From Mesorhizobium sp. M3A.F.Ca.ET.080.04.2.1 (GTDB lineage: Bacteria > Pseudomonadota > Alphaproteobacteria > Rhizobiales > Rhizobiaceae), in the NCBI RefSeq assembly GCF_003952525.1, contig NZ_CP034451.1:930001-994000 (forward strand): a stretch of DNA of 64,000 nt. The letters run 5' to 3'. The translations under genes were made by a program, and so were the position numbers. Position 1 is the stretch's first letter. Each line of letters begins with the position of its first letter. The notes under the pieces are model-generated. The model was given only the letters and a program-made list of their open reading frames with translations. It did no database searches and was not told the origin of the DNA. Positions 27,538-36,747 of the stretch are shown here, in pieces.

Positions 27538-27589
27538 CCGATTTCTTGCCAAATGCCTCGAAAGTCCGACGATTTGGAAGATCAAGACG

Positions 27590-27844
27590 ATGAGCGTCGA
27601 TCACCCTGACCTCGCCCCTCGCCCGGCATGTCGTGGCGGCTTCGGTGCCGCCGACTGGCTTTGCCTCGCGGCAGCGCCCACTTTCGCGATCATGGCGCTG
27701 CTGACGGCCGCCTACGATGGTCAGGACATGACGTGCATGTCCGGTCCCGGAGCCTCCATGCTCAGCGGCATGGTACCGATGTATCTCTTGATGGCTGCCT
27801 TCCATCTTGCGCCATGGCTGCGGCTGGTCGCCAAGCGGGTGTAG
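27590..27844 (+). CDS. Small membrane protein
   Basis: An 84-residue protein with two membrane helices (AADWLCLAAAPTFAIMALLT and SMLSGMVPMYLLMAAFHLAP) separated by a short polar loop with Cys. The second half ends LRLVAKRV. Start ATG 27590 has GGAAG upstream. It resembles small hypothetical membrane proteins of rhizobia, but no function can be given. The earlier frame extension is not coding. Confidence 0.5.
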   Translation: MSVDHPDLAPRPACRGGFGAADWLCLAAAPTFAIMALLTAAYDGQDMTCMSGPGASMLSGMVPMYLLMAAFHLAPWLRLVAKRV

Positions 27845-28026
27845 GCGCCGCAATCATCAAAACGCTCGCCCCGGCACGCATTCGGGGCTGCGCGCGTCGT
27901 TCATGGACCATCAGCGGCCTGCTGGCGCGCTCATCCTCTCCCGGTGTGAGCGGCGTCGCCAGCAATCCGCCTGGGACAATGCTCTCGGAAAGCGCTACAG
28001 TTCGGGCCGGTATCAGAGAGTCAGTC

Positions 28027-29016
28027 ATGAAGTCCGCGAACGGAACTGCCGAAACCACTCGACTGAAGATCGGTTTCGTCCTTGCCCGCTCCTTCACACT
28101 TTCAGCCTTCGCGCTGTTCGTCGACACGCTCCGGCTGGCCAGCGACGAGGCGGACAGGTCCGGCAGGATCTTCGCCGATTGGCAGGTCCTGGCGAGCACC
28201 CGGCACCTGATCACCTCGAGCTGCGGCGTGCAGGTCGCGCCGACGTCGGATCTGGTGGACCCCAAGCTGTTCGACTATGTCGTGGTGGTGGGGGGACTCT
28301 TGAACAACGAGTTTCCGGTCGACGACGAGACGGTCCGCTATCTGAAGAAAGCGGCCGCAAGCAAGGTTCCGCTGATCGGTGTCTGTACCGGAACCTTCAT
28401 CCTGGCAGACGCCGGCCTGATGAAGTACCACCGGACCTGCGTCAGCTGGCTGCATTACCAGGCGTTTCGCCAGCGTTTCCCGGATCACGAGGTCAGGGCG
28501 GACCGCATCTTCAACCTCGACCGCACGAGGGGATCGTGCGCCGGCGGCAGCAGCGCGGCCGACATGGCGGCGTCGATCGTCAGGCGCCACATCAGTGAAC
28601 GCGCCGAGCGGAATGCCCTCGAAGTGCTGCAGATCGACAAGGCGCGCTCGGCCTTGCACATCCAGCCGCGCCGGCCGCTGGCGATCGAATGCAACGATCC
28701 GCGCCTCCAGGCGGCGCTGATCTCGATGGAGAGCCATCTCGAAAACACGCTGTCGATTTCCCAGATCGCGGCATCGGTCGGATTATCGCGGCGGCAGCTG
28801 GAGCGCCTGTTCATGGAGCAGGCAAAGAGCTCGCCTGCCGTCATCTACAAGAGAGTGCGTCTCGAGCGGGCAAAGCAACTGCTGCTCGAAACCAGCGTCC
28901 CGATGGTCGAGATCGCCATCGAGGTCGGCTTCGAGAACGCCTCGCACTTCTCCAGAGCCTTTCGCGAGACATTCGGCGTGCCGCCGAGCAAAGTCAGGTC
29001 GGCCGTTCCAAATTGA
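28027..29016 (+). CDS. GlxA-type AraC-family transcriptional regulator
   Basis: A 329-residue regulator with an N-terminal DJ-1/PfpI domain (nucleophile-elbow-like GVCTGTFILADAGL) and a C-terminal AraC DNA-binding domain with two helix-turn-helix motifs (ISQIAASVGLSRRQLERLFM and MVEIAIEVGFENASHFSRAF). GlxA-type proteins control amino-acid or betaine catabolism in several alphaproteobacteria. ATG 28027 is taken because the sequence begins MKSANGTAETTRLKIGFVLA. It stands alone and no target operon is adjacent apart from the cardiolipin synthase downstream. Confidence 0.85.
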   Translation: MKSANGTAETTRLKIGFVLARSFTLSAFALFVDTLRLASDEADRSGRIFADWQVLASTRHLITSSCGVQVAPTSDLVDPKLFDYVVVVGGLLNNEFPVDDETVRYLKKAAASKVPLIGVCTGTFILADAGLMKYHRTCVSWLHYQAFRQRFPDHEVRADRIFNLDRTRGSCAGGSSAADMAASIVRRHISERAERNALEVLQIDKARSALHIQPRRPLAIECNDPRLQAALISMESHLENTLSISQIAASVGLSRRQLERLFMEQAKSSPAVIYKRVRLERAKQLLLETSVPMVEIAIEVGFENASHFSRAFRETFGVPPSKVRSAVPN

Positions 29017-29131
29017 CCAGGTGCCCGGCCGGCCTGCAGCGCGATCGTATGCGGATAGAGGGTGGGCGATACACGAGACTGCTTGATCGGACGCATTGCC
29101 TTCCGTTTCCGCTCGCTCAATAGTCGAAGCG

Positions 29132-30592
29132 ATGTTCGAGGCGATTGCGAGTCACTGGTCCCAGCTCATCCTGATCCTCTCGCTGGGGATGGCGGCGGTC
29201 GGCATCGTCCATGCCATCATGACGAAGGAAGACGTGCGCGCGGCCACCGGCTGGGTGGGCGTGATGCTCCTGTCTCCGTTCCTCGGAGCGATCATCTACG
29301 CCATCGCCGGCATCAACCGCATCCGCCGCGCGACGATCAGCGCCATGCGTCCGTCGGTCGGCGGGACGAGCGGGCCCGAGCATGACCGCGACGTGGCGCT
29401 GGAAAGGCTGGTCGGCGCGCAATATGGCCAGCGCTTCGCCGGGCTGAAGATATTGGGAGACAGGGTCGCGCGGCGTCCGCTGACCTCGGGCAACACGATC
29501 GCCGTGCTCGAAACCGGCGACGAAGCTTACATGGCGATGTGCCGGGCGATCGACGGGGCGCAAAGAAGCGTCCTTCTCGAGACCTACATCTTCGACAATG
29601 ACGCGGTCGGGCAGATGTTCGTGCAATCGCTGGCCGCCGCAGTCAAACGCGGCGTCACCGTGCGCGTGCTGATCGATGCCGTCGGCGTGCGCTATTCCGT
29701 GCCCAGCATCTTCAAACAGCTGCACGAGGCCAACGTCACGACCGACCTCTTCAACGGCAACCTGCTGATGGGGCTGAGGCTCCCCTATGCCAATCTCAGG
29801 ACCCACAGGAAGATCCTGGTCGTCGACGGCATGGTGGCGTTCACGGGAGGCATGAACATCCGCAAGGGGTTCTCGGCCGAATTCGCCGGCTCCGACAGCT
29901 CCAGGGACACGCATTTCGAGGTGACCGGGCCGATCGTAGGAGAGCTGTTCGCGGTCGCCGCGGAGGACTGGCGCTTCGCCGGCAACGAGGCCCTGACGGG
30001 AGAAATCTGGCAGGTCGAAAGAGCTTCGCCGCCGCCTGGCCAACCGATGCTTGTGCGGGCGGTGGCGACCGGCCCGGATGCTTCGAACGAAACCAACCAC
30101 AAACTGATGATGGGGGCGTTCTCGGTCGCGCGCAAATCGATCCGCATCATGTCGCCCTATTTCCTGCCGGATCGCGAGCTGATCAGCGCGCTGACGACGG
30201 CCGGCCGACGTGGCGTCGAGATCGACATCGTCGTGCCGGCGGTGAACAACCTCTTCCTGGTCGACCACGCCATGACGGCCCAGTTCGACCAGGTGCTGAA
30301 GCACTATTGCCGGGTCTGGCGCCACGAAGGCCCGTTCGACCATTCGAAATTGATGGCGATCGACGGCGTCTGGGCCTATGTCGGCTCGTCCAATCTAGAT
30401 GCCCGCTCGCTGAGGCTGAATTTCGAGATCGACATGGAGGTGTTGGATGCCAATTTTGCTGCCGCCATCGACGCCCGCATCGGCGCGGCGATGGCTTCGG
30501 CGCAACCGGTGACACTGCAGACATTAAGGGCCCGGCCGTTCATCATCCGCGTCTTCGACCGGTTGCTGTGGCTGGGATCGCCCTATCTTTAG
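29132..30592 (+). CDS. Cardiolipin synthase (phospholipase D family)
   Basis: A 486-residue membrane enzyme. Two N-terminal helices (WSQLILILSLGMAAVGIVHA and VGVMLLSPFLGAIIYAIAG) are followed by two PLD domains with HKD motifs: HRKILVVDG with GGMN, and HSKLMAIDG with GSSNLD. It condenses phosphatidylglycerol units into cardiolipin at the inner membrane. The start is ATG 29132; the usual length is about 480 residues. A 36-bp gap separates it from the EEP gene, so they form an operon, which is a common pair in alphaproteobacteria. Confidence 0.88.
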   Translation: MFEAIASHWSQLILILSLGMAAVGIVHAIMTKEDVRAATGWVGVMLLSPFLGAIIYAIAGINRIRRATISAMRPSVGGTSGPEHDRDVALERLVGAQYGQRFAGLKILGDRVARRPLTSGNTIAVLETGDEAYMAMCRAIDGAQRSVLLETYIFDNDAVGQMFVQSLAAAVKRGVTVRVLIDAVGVRYSVPSIFKQLHEANVTTDLFNGNLLMGLRLPYANLRTHRKILVVDGMVAFTGGMNIRKGFSAEFAGSDSSRDTHFEVTGPIVGELFAVAAEDWRFAGNEALTGEIWQVERASPPPGQPMLVRAVATGPDASNETNHKLMMGAFSVARKSIRIMSPYFLPDRELISALTTAGRRGVEIDIVVPAVNNLFLVDHAMTAQFDQVLKHYCRVWRHEGPFDHSKLMAIDGVWAYVGSSNLDARSLRLNFEIDMEVLDANFAAAIDARIGAAMASAQPVTLQTLRARPFIIRVFDRLLWLGSPYL

Positions 30593-30628
30593 CAGGGCCT
30601 ACGTTCAGGGAAGACGAGCAGCAGACCC

Positions 30629-31429
30629 ATGAAGAAGAACGGACGCAGCCTCCCGGAGACAGTGCTGTTGACGATCCGCCGCAGAAAGGCGCGGAAGGCG
30701 ATTTCGACGCCGCGCCAGCGGATAGACGACGCCGGGATGGTGGTCGCTTCCTACAACGTCCACAAATGCATCGGCACCGACCGGCAATTCGATCCCGAAC
30801 GGACAGCCCGCGTCATCCGCGAGATCAGCCCCGACGTGATCGCGCTGCAGGAGGCCGACAGCCGCTTCGGCGACCGGACCGGGCTGCTCGACCTCAACCG
30901 GCTGGAAATGGAAACCGGGCTGGTGCCGGTGCCGGTCACGGGAAACGGCAAGGCGCATGGCTGGCGCGGCAATGTGCTTCTGTTCAAGCGCGGCACCGTG
31001 CGCGACGTCCATCAGATCAAGCTGCCGGGCCTGGAGCCGCGCGGGGCGCTGGTTGCCGAGATCGATCTCGACGAGAACCGGTCGCTGCGCGTGATCGCGG
31101 CGCATCTCGGCCTGCTGCGCCGCTCGCGCTCGGAACAGGCGCGCGTAGTGCTCGACATCATGAGCAGCGCGGATGAAAGGCCGACGCTGCTGCTCGGCGA
31201 CCTCAACGAGTGGCGGCTCGGCAACCGCTCGGCGCTCAACACGCTGCACTCGACTTTCGACCCCACGCCGCCGGCGGTGCCCACCTTTCCGTCAGGCCTG
31301 CCGGTGCTGGCGCTGGACCGGATCATGGGCAACCGGAACGGCATGGTTTCGGCAGTGGAAGCACACGACACGCCGCTGTCGCGCGTGGCCTCCGATCATT
31401 TGCCACTGACGGCCTTCGTGCATCTCTAG
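30629..31429 (+). CDS. Endonuclease/exonuclease/phosphatase-family hydrolase
   Basis: A 266-residue EEP-fold protein: the N-terminal metal-binding motif SYNVHKCIG, then ISPDVIALQEADS with the catalytic Glu, LLLGDLNEW with Asp and Asn, and the terminal SDHLPLTAFVHL with the final Asp-His. The fold cleaves phosphodiesters in lipids or nucleic acids. Placement directly after a cardiolipin synthase suggests a membrane-lipid substrate, which is inference. It has no signal peptide and a basic start (TIRRRKARKAI). Confidence 0.83.
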   Translation: MKKNGRSLPETVLLTIRRRKARKAISTPRQRIDDAGMVVASYNVHKCIGTDRQFDPERTARVIREISPDVIALQEADSRFGDRTGLLDLNRLEMETGLVPVPVTGNGKAHGWRGNVLLFKRGTVRDVHQIKLPGLEPRGALVAEIDLDENRSLRVIAAHLGLLRRSRSEQARVVLDIMSSADERPTLLLGDLNEWRLGNRSALNTLHSTFDPTPPAVPTFPSGLPVLALDRIMGNRNGMVSAVEAHDTPLSRVASDHLPLTAFVHL

Positions 31430-31462
31430 CATTGGCTGGTCGTCAGCACAGAGTGGGCGCCG

Positions 31463-33424
31463 TCAGCCCTCACCTTCCCTCAACCAGACCAGCATCTCGC
31501 CGGGATCACGATTGTCCCAGGCGAAATAGGGGACCGCCTTGAGCTGCATCTCCTGCGTCACCGGCGGCTCGGGGCGGTAGAGATCCCTGCCCCAGTTCTC
31601 CGCCTCGGCCCGCTCGCCGACCACCGAGAGGGTGACGATGCCGCCAAGCAGGTTCGGCTCCTTGTGCGCCTCGAGCACGGCCGTGCGCGGCAGGGCGATG
31701 CGATTCAGCCCGCTGCCATTGTCGGTCTCCTCGACGCAATAGATTAGCGGCCCGCGCGCGAGCGCCACGCGGCCGATGTCCTGGCGCACATGCGGGTTGG
31801 CGAAGAGGCGCGCCATCGACATTTCGAGGTCGAGCTCGACGCGGTCGCCCTGGCGCCACTCGCGCCGGATCGCGGCGTAGCCCTCGACCGTTGCCGTCTC
31901 GAGATCGACCATCTTGCCGTTCACCCGCAGTGCGGCCCTGCGACACCAGGCGGGTATGCGCAGGTGAAGCGTGAACGCCACCGGCGCCTCGGCCTCGACC
32001 GCGATCGCGACCGCGCCGTCCCAGGGATAGTTGCTGGTCTGGACGAGGCTGACCGGCCGGCCGGCGATCTCGAAACGGGCGGTCGAGTCGCCGTAGAGAT
32101 GGACGGCCAGCGCATCGTCGGCGAGGCCGTAGAAATAGCTGCCGATCGAAGCCACCATGCGACCGATATTGGGCGGACAGCACGGGCAGCGGTGCCATTT
32201 CCAGCGATGGTGGCCGCCCCGGCTCTCCAGCGGATTCTCGTAGAAGAACAGCGAGCCGTCGAGCGAGAGGCCCGAGATCGAGCCGTTGTAGAGCGACCGC
32301 TCCATCATGTCGGCATAGCGGGCGTTGGGACCCATGCCGAGCATGCGGCTGGCCCAGAACACCAGGCCGACCGAGGCGCAAGTCTCGGCATAGGCGGTGT
32401 CGTTGGGCAGGTCGTAGTCGTTGGTGAAGCCCTCATTGTCGGCCGATGGACCGAGGCCGCCAGTCACGTAGAGGCTCTTCGTCGTGAGATCGTCCCAAAG
32501 CCGCTCGAGCGCCACCTTGAGTGTGTCGTCGCCATATTCGGTCGCGATGTCGGCCATGCCGGAATAGAGATACATCGCCCGCACGGCGTGGCCGACGACC
32601 TTGTCCTGCTCGCGCACCGGCTTGTGCGACTGGTTGTATTCGTAGGTCTTGAAGTGGAAATCCTTGGGATCGGCGCCGCGCGCCACCGCCTCCTCGTCGA
32701 AATAATGCGGCTGCTGGCCGCGCTGGTCGATGAAGTATTTCGCCAGCTCCATGTATTTCCGGTTGCCGGTGACGCGAGCGAGCCTGACCAGCGCCAGCTC
32801 GATCTCCTCATGGCCGCAATAGCCCTTTCTCTTGCCCGGCTCTGGACCGAAGGTGTCGGCGATGTGGTCGGCATAGCGGCTCATGATGTCGAGCAGCTTG
32901 CGTTTTCCCGTCGCCTGGTAATAGGCGACCGCGCCCTCGATCAGATGGCCGGCGCAATAGAGCTCGTGGCAGTCGCGCAGGTTGGTCCAGCGCAGGCCGG
33001 GCTGGATGCGCTGGTACCAGCTGGAGAGATAGCCGTCCGCCTGCTGCAGCTTGCCATACATGTCGATGACGGCGTCGATCTTCGCTTCCAGATCGGGATT
33101 GCGGCGCCGGTAGAGCGAATAGGCGGCAGTCTCGATGGTCTTGCCCCAGTCGGAATCCCAGAACATCTGCGTGGTGACGGTGCGCGAGGTGAAGCCGTCG
33201 CTGACATGGAAGGGGATGACGACGCCCGGCGACGGCCGGTCGGGATCGATCTGCTCCAGCATGCGCGCCTCGACGCAGCGGTCGTAGAGGATGCCGGCGG
33301 TCTTGGCGGCAACCGCGTCGACGCGGTCGCCCCAGAAGCCGCGGACATCGACCTGCGGCACCGGCAGCGGCCGGAAGGCGAGCTTCGGCTTGGCAGGTGC
33401 GGCGGCGGTTTGCGATGCGGTCAT
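31463..33424 (-). CDS. GH127 beta-L-arabinofuranosidase-like protein
   Basis: A 653-residue alpha/alpha-barrel glycosidase of the DUF1680/GH127 family, near the usual 650-residue length. Family zinc-site residues are visible: AYAETCASVG supplies Glu and Cys, and HRCPCCPPNIGRM supplies the Cys pair, one of which is the nucleophile in characterised members. These enzymes release L-arabinofuranose from beta-linked arabinosides, such as those on plant hydroxyproline-rich glycoproteins. No signal peptide, so it acts inside the cell on imported disaccharides. ATG 33424 has GGAG eight bases upstream. It ends the LacI-controlled importer operon, 28 bp after the last permease. Confidence 0.88.
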   Translation of the reverse strand: MTASQTAAAPAKPKLAFRPLPVPQVDVRGFWGDRVDAVAAKTAGILYDRCVEARMLEQIDPDRPSPGVVIPFHVSDGFTSRTVTTQMFWDSDWGKTIETAAYSLYRRRNPDLEAKIDAVIDMYGKLQQADGYLSSWYQRIQPGLRWTNLRDCHELYCAGHLIEGAVAYYQATGKRKLLDIMSRYADHIADTFGPEPGKRKGYCGHEEIELALVRLARVTGNRKYMELAKYFIDQRGQQPHYFDEEAVARGADPKDFHFKTYEYNQSHKPVREQDKVVGHAVRAMYLYSGMADIATEYGDDTLKVALERLWDDLTTKSLYVTGGLGPSADNEGFTNDYDLPNDTAYAETCASVGLVFWASRMLGMGPNARYADMMERSLYNGSISGLSLDGSLFFYENPLESRGGHHRWKWHRCPCCPPNIGRMVASIGSYFYGLADDALAVHLYGDSTARFEIAGRPVSLVQTSNYPWDGAVAIAVEAEAPVAFTLHLRIPAWCRRAALRVNGKMVDLETATVEGYAAIRREWRQGDRVELDLEMSMARLFANPHVRQDIGRVALARGPLIYCVEETDNGSGLNRIALPRTAVLEAHKEPNLLGGIVTLSVVGERAEAENWGRDLYRPEPPVTQEMQLKAVPYFAWDNRDPGEMLVWLREGEG

Positions 33425-33452
33425 GAATGTCACTCCATTCGAATGCGGCGGA

Positions 33453-34310
33453 TTATTTGACGGCCCCGGCCATGAGGCCGCGGATGTAGAAGCGCTGCAG
33501 CGCCAGGAACAGGATCAGGCAGGGCACCATCATCACGGTGACGCCGGCCTGCACGGCGCCCCAGTCGATGGCGCCGAAGCGGCCGGACTGCAGTGCGGTC
33601 ATCATCACCGGCAGCGTGAATTTGGACTGGTCGGTCATCAGCACGAGCGCGGCCAGGAACTCGTTCCAGGCGCCGAGGAAGGCAAACAGCGCGATGGTGA
33701 CGACGCCCGGCCAGACCAGCGGCAGCATCACCTTGACCAGCATGGTGACGTTGTTGGCGCCGTCCATGCGCGCGGCCTCCTCGATCTCGCGGGGCACCGC
33801 GTCGAAGGCGTTGCGCATCATGAAGATCGAGAACGGCAGCTGCAGCGTGACGTAGACGCAGACCAGGCCGGTCAGCGTGTTGTGCAGGCCGAGCCTGGTC
33901 AGCACCAGGAAGATCGGCGTCAGGATCGACTGGAACGGAATCATGATCGTCGACAGGATGAGGACGAAGAAGAAGTCCCGGAAGGGGAAGCGGAAGCGCG
34001 AGAAGCCGTAGCCGGCAAGCACGCTGACCAGCACCGAGAGCAGCACCGTCATCACGGACACGTAGATGCTGTTCTGCGCCGAGGCCCAGAGCCCGTCGCC
34101 GAAGCTGTTCAGCGTCTGGTAATTCTCGATCGAGAAGCCGGTCGTCGGCCAGGGCGGCAGCGGCGGCTGGCGCGCCTCCTGCGCCGGCTTGAAGGTCGAC
34201 AGCACCGTCCACACGATCGGCGCCAGGAACAGCACCGAGGCGATGATGCCGGTGGAATGCCTGCCGAAGCTGAAGGCCGCCTTGCGGCTGCGGGACATCG
34301 CCTCGGCCAT
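33453..34310 (-). CDS. ABC sugar permease, MalG type
   Basis: A 285-residue inner-membrane permease with six helices; the first is IIASVLFLAPIVWTVLSTFK. The coupling loop reads EIEEAARMDGANNVTMLVKV, and the C-terminus LQRFYIRGLMAGAVK is typical of carbohydrate permeases of CUT1 importers. The ATG at 34310 overlaps the preceding permease stop by one base (TGATG). Partner of the permease at 34310-35236. Its ATPase is not in the operon and must be a shared MsmK/UgpC-type protein. Confidence 0.88.
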   Translation of the reverse strand: MAEAMSRSRKAAFSFGRHSTGIIASVLFLAPIVWTVLSTFKPAQEARQPPLPPWPTTGFSIENYQTLNSFGDGLWASAQNSIYVSVMTVLLSVLVSVLAGYGFSRFRFPFRDFFFVLILSTIMIPFQSILTPIFLVLTRLGLHNTLTGLVCVYVTLQLPFSIFMMRNAFDAVPREIEEAARMDGANNVTMLVKVMLPLVWPGVVTIALFAFLGAWNEFLAALVLMTDQSKFTLPVMMTALQSGRFGAIDWGAVQAGVTVMMVPCLILFLALQRFYIRGLMAGAVK

Positions 34311-35236
34311 CAGTCGAGCCCCTCGGGCTTGCGCAGCAGCCAGAGCTGGATGAGGCTGAGCGCCACCAGGATCAAGAGCAGCACCATGGACAGTGCCGCG
34401 CCGTAGCCAAGCTTGAACGAGACGAAGGACTGGTTGAAGATCCAGTAGACGGCCGTCAGCGTCTGGTTGCGCGGGCCGCCGCGCAGGATGATGTAGAACT
34501 GGTCGAAGGCGAGGATCGAGCCGGCGACCGACAGGATCAGCGCCAGCGCCAGCGTGCGGCGCATCAGCGGCAAGGTGATGGCCCTGAACCTGGCAAAGGG
34601 GCCGGCGCCATCGATGACGGCGGCTTCTTGCAAATCCTGCGGGATCGACTGCAGGCCGGTCATCAGGATGATCATGGTGAAGCCGGCGACCTTCCAGACC
34701 ACCATGGCGATGATCGACCAGAAGGCCGGCTGGAAGGTGGCGAGCAGATTGACCTTCTTCTCGGTCAGGCCGAGATCGAGGGCCGCCGGGCTGAACAGGC
34801 CGGAATCGACGTTGAGCAGCCAGGACCAGAGCAGGCTGGCCGAGGCGAAGCCCACCACCGCCGGCATGAAGAAGGCGGTGCGGTAGAGATTGGTGAGCGG
34901 ACGCGGCCGCTCGATGAAGATTGCGAGCGGAAAGGCGACGGCGAAGATCGCGATGGTGACGATCACCGTATAGTAGAAGGTGAATTTGAGCGCGTTCCAG
35001 AAGCGGTTGTCGCGCAGGATGGCGACGTAATTGTCGAAGCCGATAAAGGCATGCTCGCCCATCAGCGGCCAGTTGTTGAGCGACATCCAGGCGGTCATGC
35101 CGAGCGGGATGACGAAGAAGACGGTGACTAGGGCGACGGCAGGCAGGACATAGAGCAAGCCCACCCATTGCCGGCGGCTGACGCCAACCAGTTTGCGGGC
35201 GCGGGCGGAAGAGGCTGTTGCTGCGATGGACGTCAT
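34310..35236 (-). CDS. ABC sugar permease, MalF type
   Basis: A 308-residue CUT1-type permease with six membrane helices (first: LLYVLPAVALVTVFFVIPLG) and the EAA loop DLQEAAVIDGAGPFARFRAI. Together with the MalG-type partner it forms the channel for the sugar delivered by the binding protein. The ATG at 35236 is separated from the binding-protein gene by 180 bp containing an intergenic hairpin repeat, which may lower readthrough from upstream. Same strand and unit as the GH127 gene. Confidence 0.88.
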   Translation of the reverse strand: MTSIAATASSARARKLVGVSRRQWVGLLYVLPAVALVTVFFVIPLGMTAWMSLNNWPLMGEHAFIGFDNYVAILRDNRFWNALKFTFYYTVIVTIAIFAVAFPLAIFIERPRPLTNLYRTAFFMPAVVGFASASLLWSWLLNVDSGLFSPAALDLGLTEKKVNLLATFQPAFWSIIAMVVWKVAGFTMIILMTGLQSIPQDLQEAAVIDGAGPFARFRAITLPLMRRTLALALILSVAGSILAFDQFYIILRGGPRNQTLTAVYWIFNQSFVSFKLGYGAALSMVLLLILVALSLIQLWLLRKPEGLD

Positions 35237-35263
35237 GAATGCTTCTTCCGATAGGGCGCGGCG

Positions 35264-35407
35264 TCCCCCTCCTCCTTGAGGCGAGGGTCCGGCCGAAGGC
35301 CGGGGGTGGGGTCCTCTATGACGTGCGCCGACGGGGAGAGAGCGTCGGCGTACTTCGCGGGCGACCCCACCCGGACCTGCGGTCCGACCTCCCCCGAGGG
35401 GGAGGTT
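35264..35407. repeat. Intergenic GC-rich nested inverted-repeat element
   Basis: The 180-bp gap between binding-protein and permease genes contains paired arms: GGGTGGGGTC (35304-35313) with GACCCCACCC (35363-35372), and flanking C-rich and G-rich stretches (CCTCCCCC and GGGGGAGG at the right end). The design is like other mesorhizobial intergenic palindromes, here placed inside an operon where it could end part of the transcripts or protect the binding-protein mRNA end, so that binding protein outnumbers permease. Confidence 0.75.
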
Positions 35408-35416
35408 TGCCGCACT

Positions 35417-36664
35417 TTACTTCTGCGGCGCCTGGTCGATGATCGACTGCATGGTCTCCTGGGCATTGGCGATGGCGCCGTCGACATCGTCGCCGAAGAA
35501 CACCTCGTTGATCATCTGCGTCCACGGCCCGTTGGCGGAGTTGATCAGGTCGTTGAAGACCACCGAATAGGGAGTCTTGCCCTTGGCCATCGCCTCGGCC
35601 GCCACCTGGTAGCGCGGATCGAGATCCTTCAGCGCTTCCTTGGCGATGTCGCCGCGCACCGGCAGGCTACCATATTTCGCCAGGATGGTCTGGCCCTCCA
35701 GCGAATAAGCGAAGTCCAGAAACTCCTTCACCACCTCGATCTTCTTGGTGCCCTTGGTGACGACGAAATTGTCGCCGCCGGCGAAGGACGACCAGCCGCC
35801 ATCCTTGCCCGGCAGGAAGGTGATGCCGTAGTCGATGTCGGGATACTGGGTGTTGAGCGCGCCGATGGCGAAGGCGCCGGAGGGCGAGAGACCGATCTTG
35901 CCGGTCGCGAACGCGGCAAAGAAATCGTGGCCGACATCTGTCTCCGCGCCTGCAGGCACCAGGCCCTTCTTGACCATCGAGCGGTAGAGGTCGATGGCGC
36001 CGCGCAGTTGCGGGCTGTCGAGCGTGGCCTTGGAGCCGTCCTCGGACAGGATGTCGCCGCCCGAGGCCCAGATCAGCGGCGTGAAGGTGAAGATGTTGCA
36101 GCCGCCGCAATTGCCGGAGAAGTAGAAGCCCTTGATGTCGCCGCCGAGCGCGTTGACCTTCTCGGCGTCGGCCTCGATCTCGGCCCAGTTGGTCGGGCCC
36201 TTCTCAGGATCGAGCCCGGCCTGCTTGAACAGCTTCTTGTTCCAGATCAGCACCGAGGAATCGGCCGAGAACGGCAGCCCATAGATGCGGCCCTTATAGG
36301 TGCCGGTCTTCACATGCGCCGGCGACAGGCTGGAAAAATAGGGCAAGGACTTGGCCCAATCGGTGATGTCCTCGAGCTGGCCGGCGGCGGCGAAGGACGG
36401 CGTGTAGATCAGGTCGAGCGAGAGCGCGTCGGGGGCGGTTCCGCCGGCGGCCGCCGCGCCATATTTCGGGATGATCTCGGCATTGGGAATGATGTCGAGC
36501 TTGATCTGGTCCTTGTGCGCCTTGTTGAAGGCGTCGACGATGCGCGGCATGAAGTTCGAGCCGTCGGCGCGCACCCAGATGTTGGCGGTTTCGGCCGACG
36601 CCGCCTGCAGGCCGCAGCCGATCACCGCCGCGGCGATCGCCAGCTTCGCGATCATGCTGTTCAT
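35417..36664 (-). CDS. Extracellular solute-binding protein, sugar type
   Basis: A 415-residue family 1 binding protein with a signal peptide (MNSMIAKLAIAAAVIGCGLQ, cleavage near ASA-ETAN). The mature part begins NIWVRADGSNFMPRIVDAFN and contains IYGLPFSADSSVLIWNKKLF, a region that shapes the sugar pocket in this family. Sequence suits a disaccharide. ATG 36664 has AGGAGGAAT just upstream; an in-frame ATG 15 bases earlier (36679) with its own GGAGGAG is an alternative. It is the second gene after the LacI regulator and would deliver arabinosides to the GH127 system. Confidence 0.87.
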   Translation of the reverse strand: MNSMIAKLAIAAAVIGCGLQAASAETANIWVRADGSNFMPRIVDAFNKAHKDQIKLDIIPNAEIIPKYGAAAAGGTAPDALSLDLIYTPSFAAAGQLEDITDWAKSLPYFSSLSPAHVKTGTYKGRIYGLPFSADSSVLIWNKKLFKQAGLDPEKGPTNWAEIEADAEKVNALGGDIKGFYFSGNCGGCNIFTFTPLIWASGGDILSEDGSKATLDSPQLRGAIDLYRSMVKKGLVPAGAETDVGHDFFAAFATGKIGLSPSGAFAIGALNTQYPDIDYGITFLPGKDGGWSSFAGGDNFVVTKGTKKIEVVKEFLDFAYSLEGQTILAKYGSLPVRGDIAKEALKDLDPRYQVAAEAMAKGKTPYSVVFNDLINSANGPWTQMINEVFFGDDVDGAIANAQETMQSIIDQAPQK

Positions 36665-36747
36665 GGTATTCCTCCTCATGGTTCTCCTCCCTGTTCGGCC
36701 ATGCTGCCCGCGGGTTCGGGCAGAGCTCGGCCATTTGCTTCGTTGCC

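Noticed and set aside
35264..35407. Insertion sequence ends
   Set aside because: The paired arms enclose no transposase, and similar short elements recur between genes elsewhere in the window.
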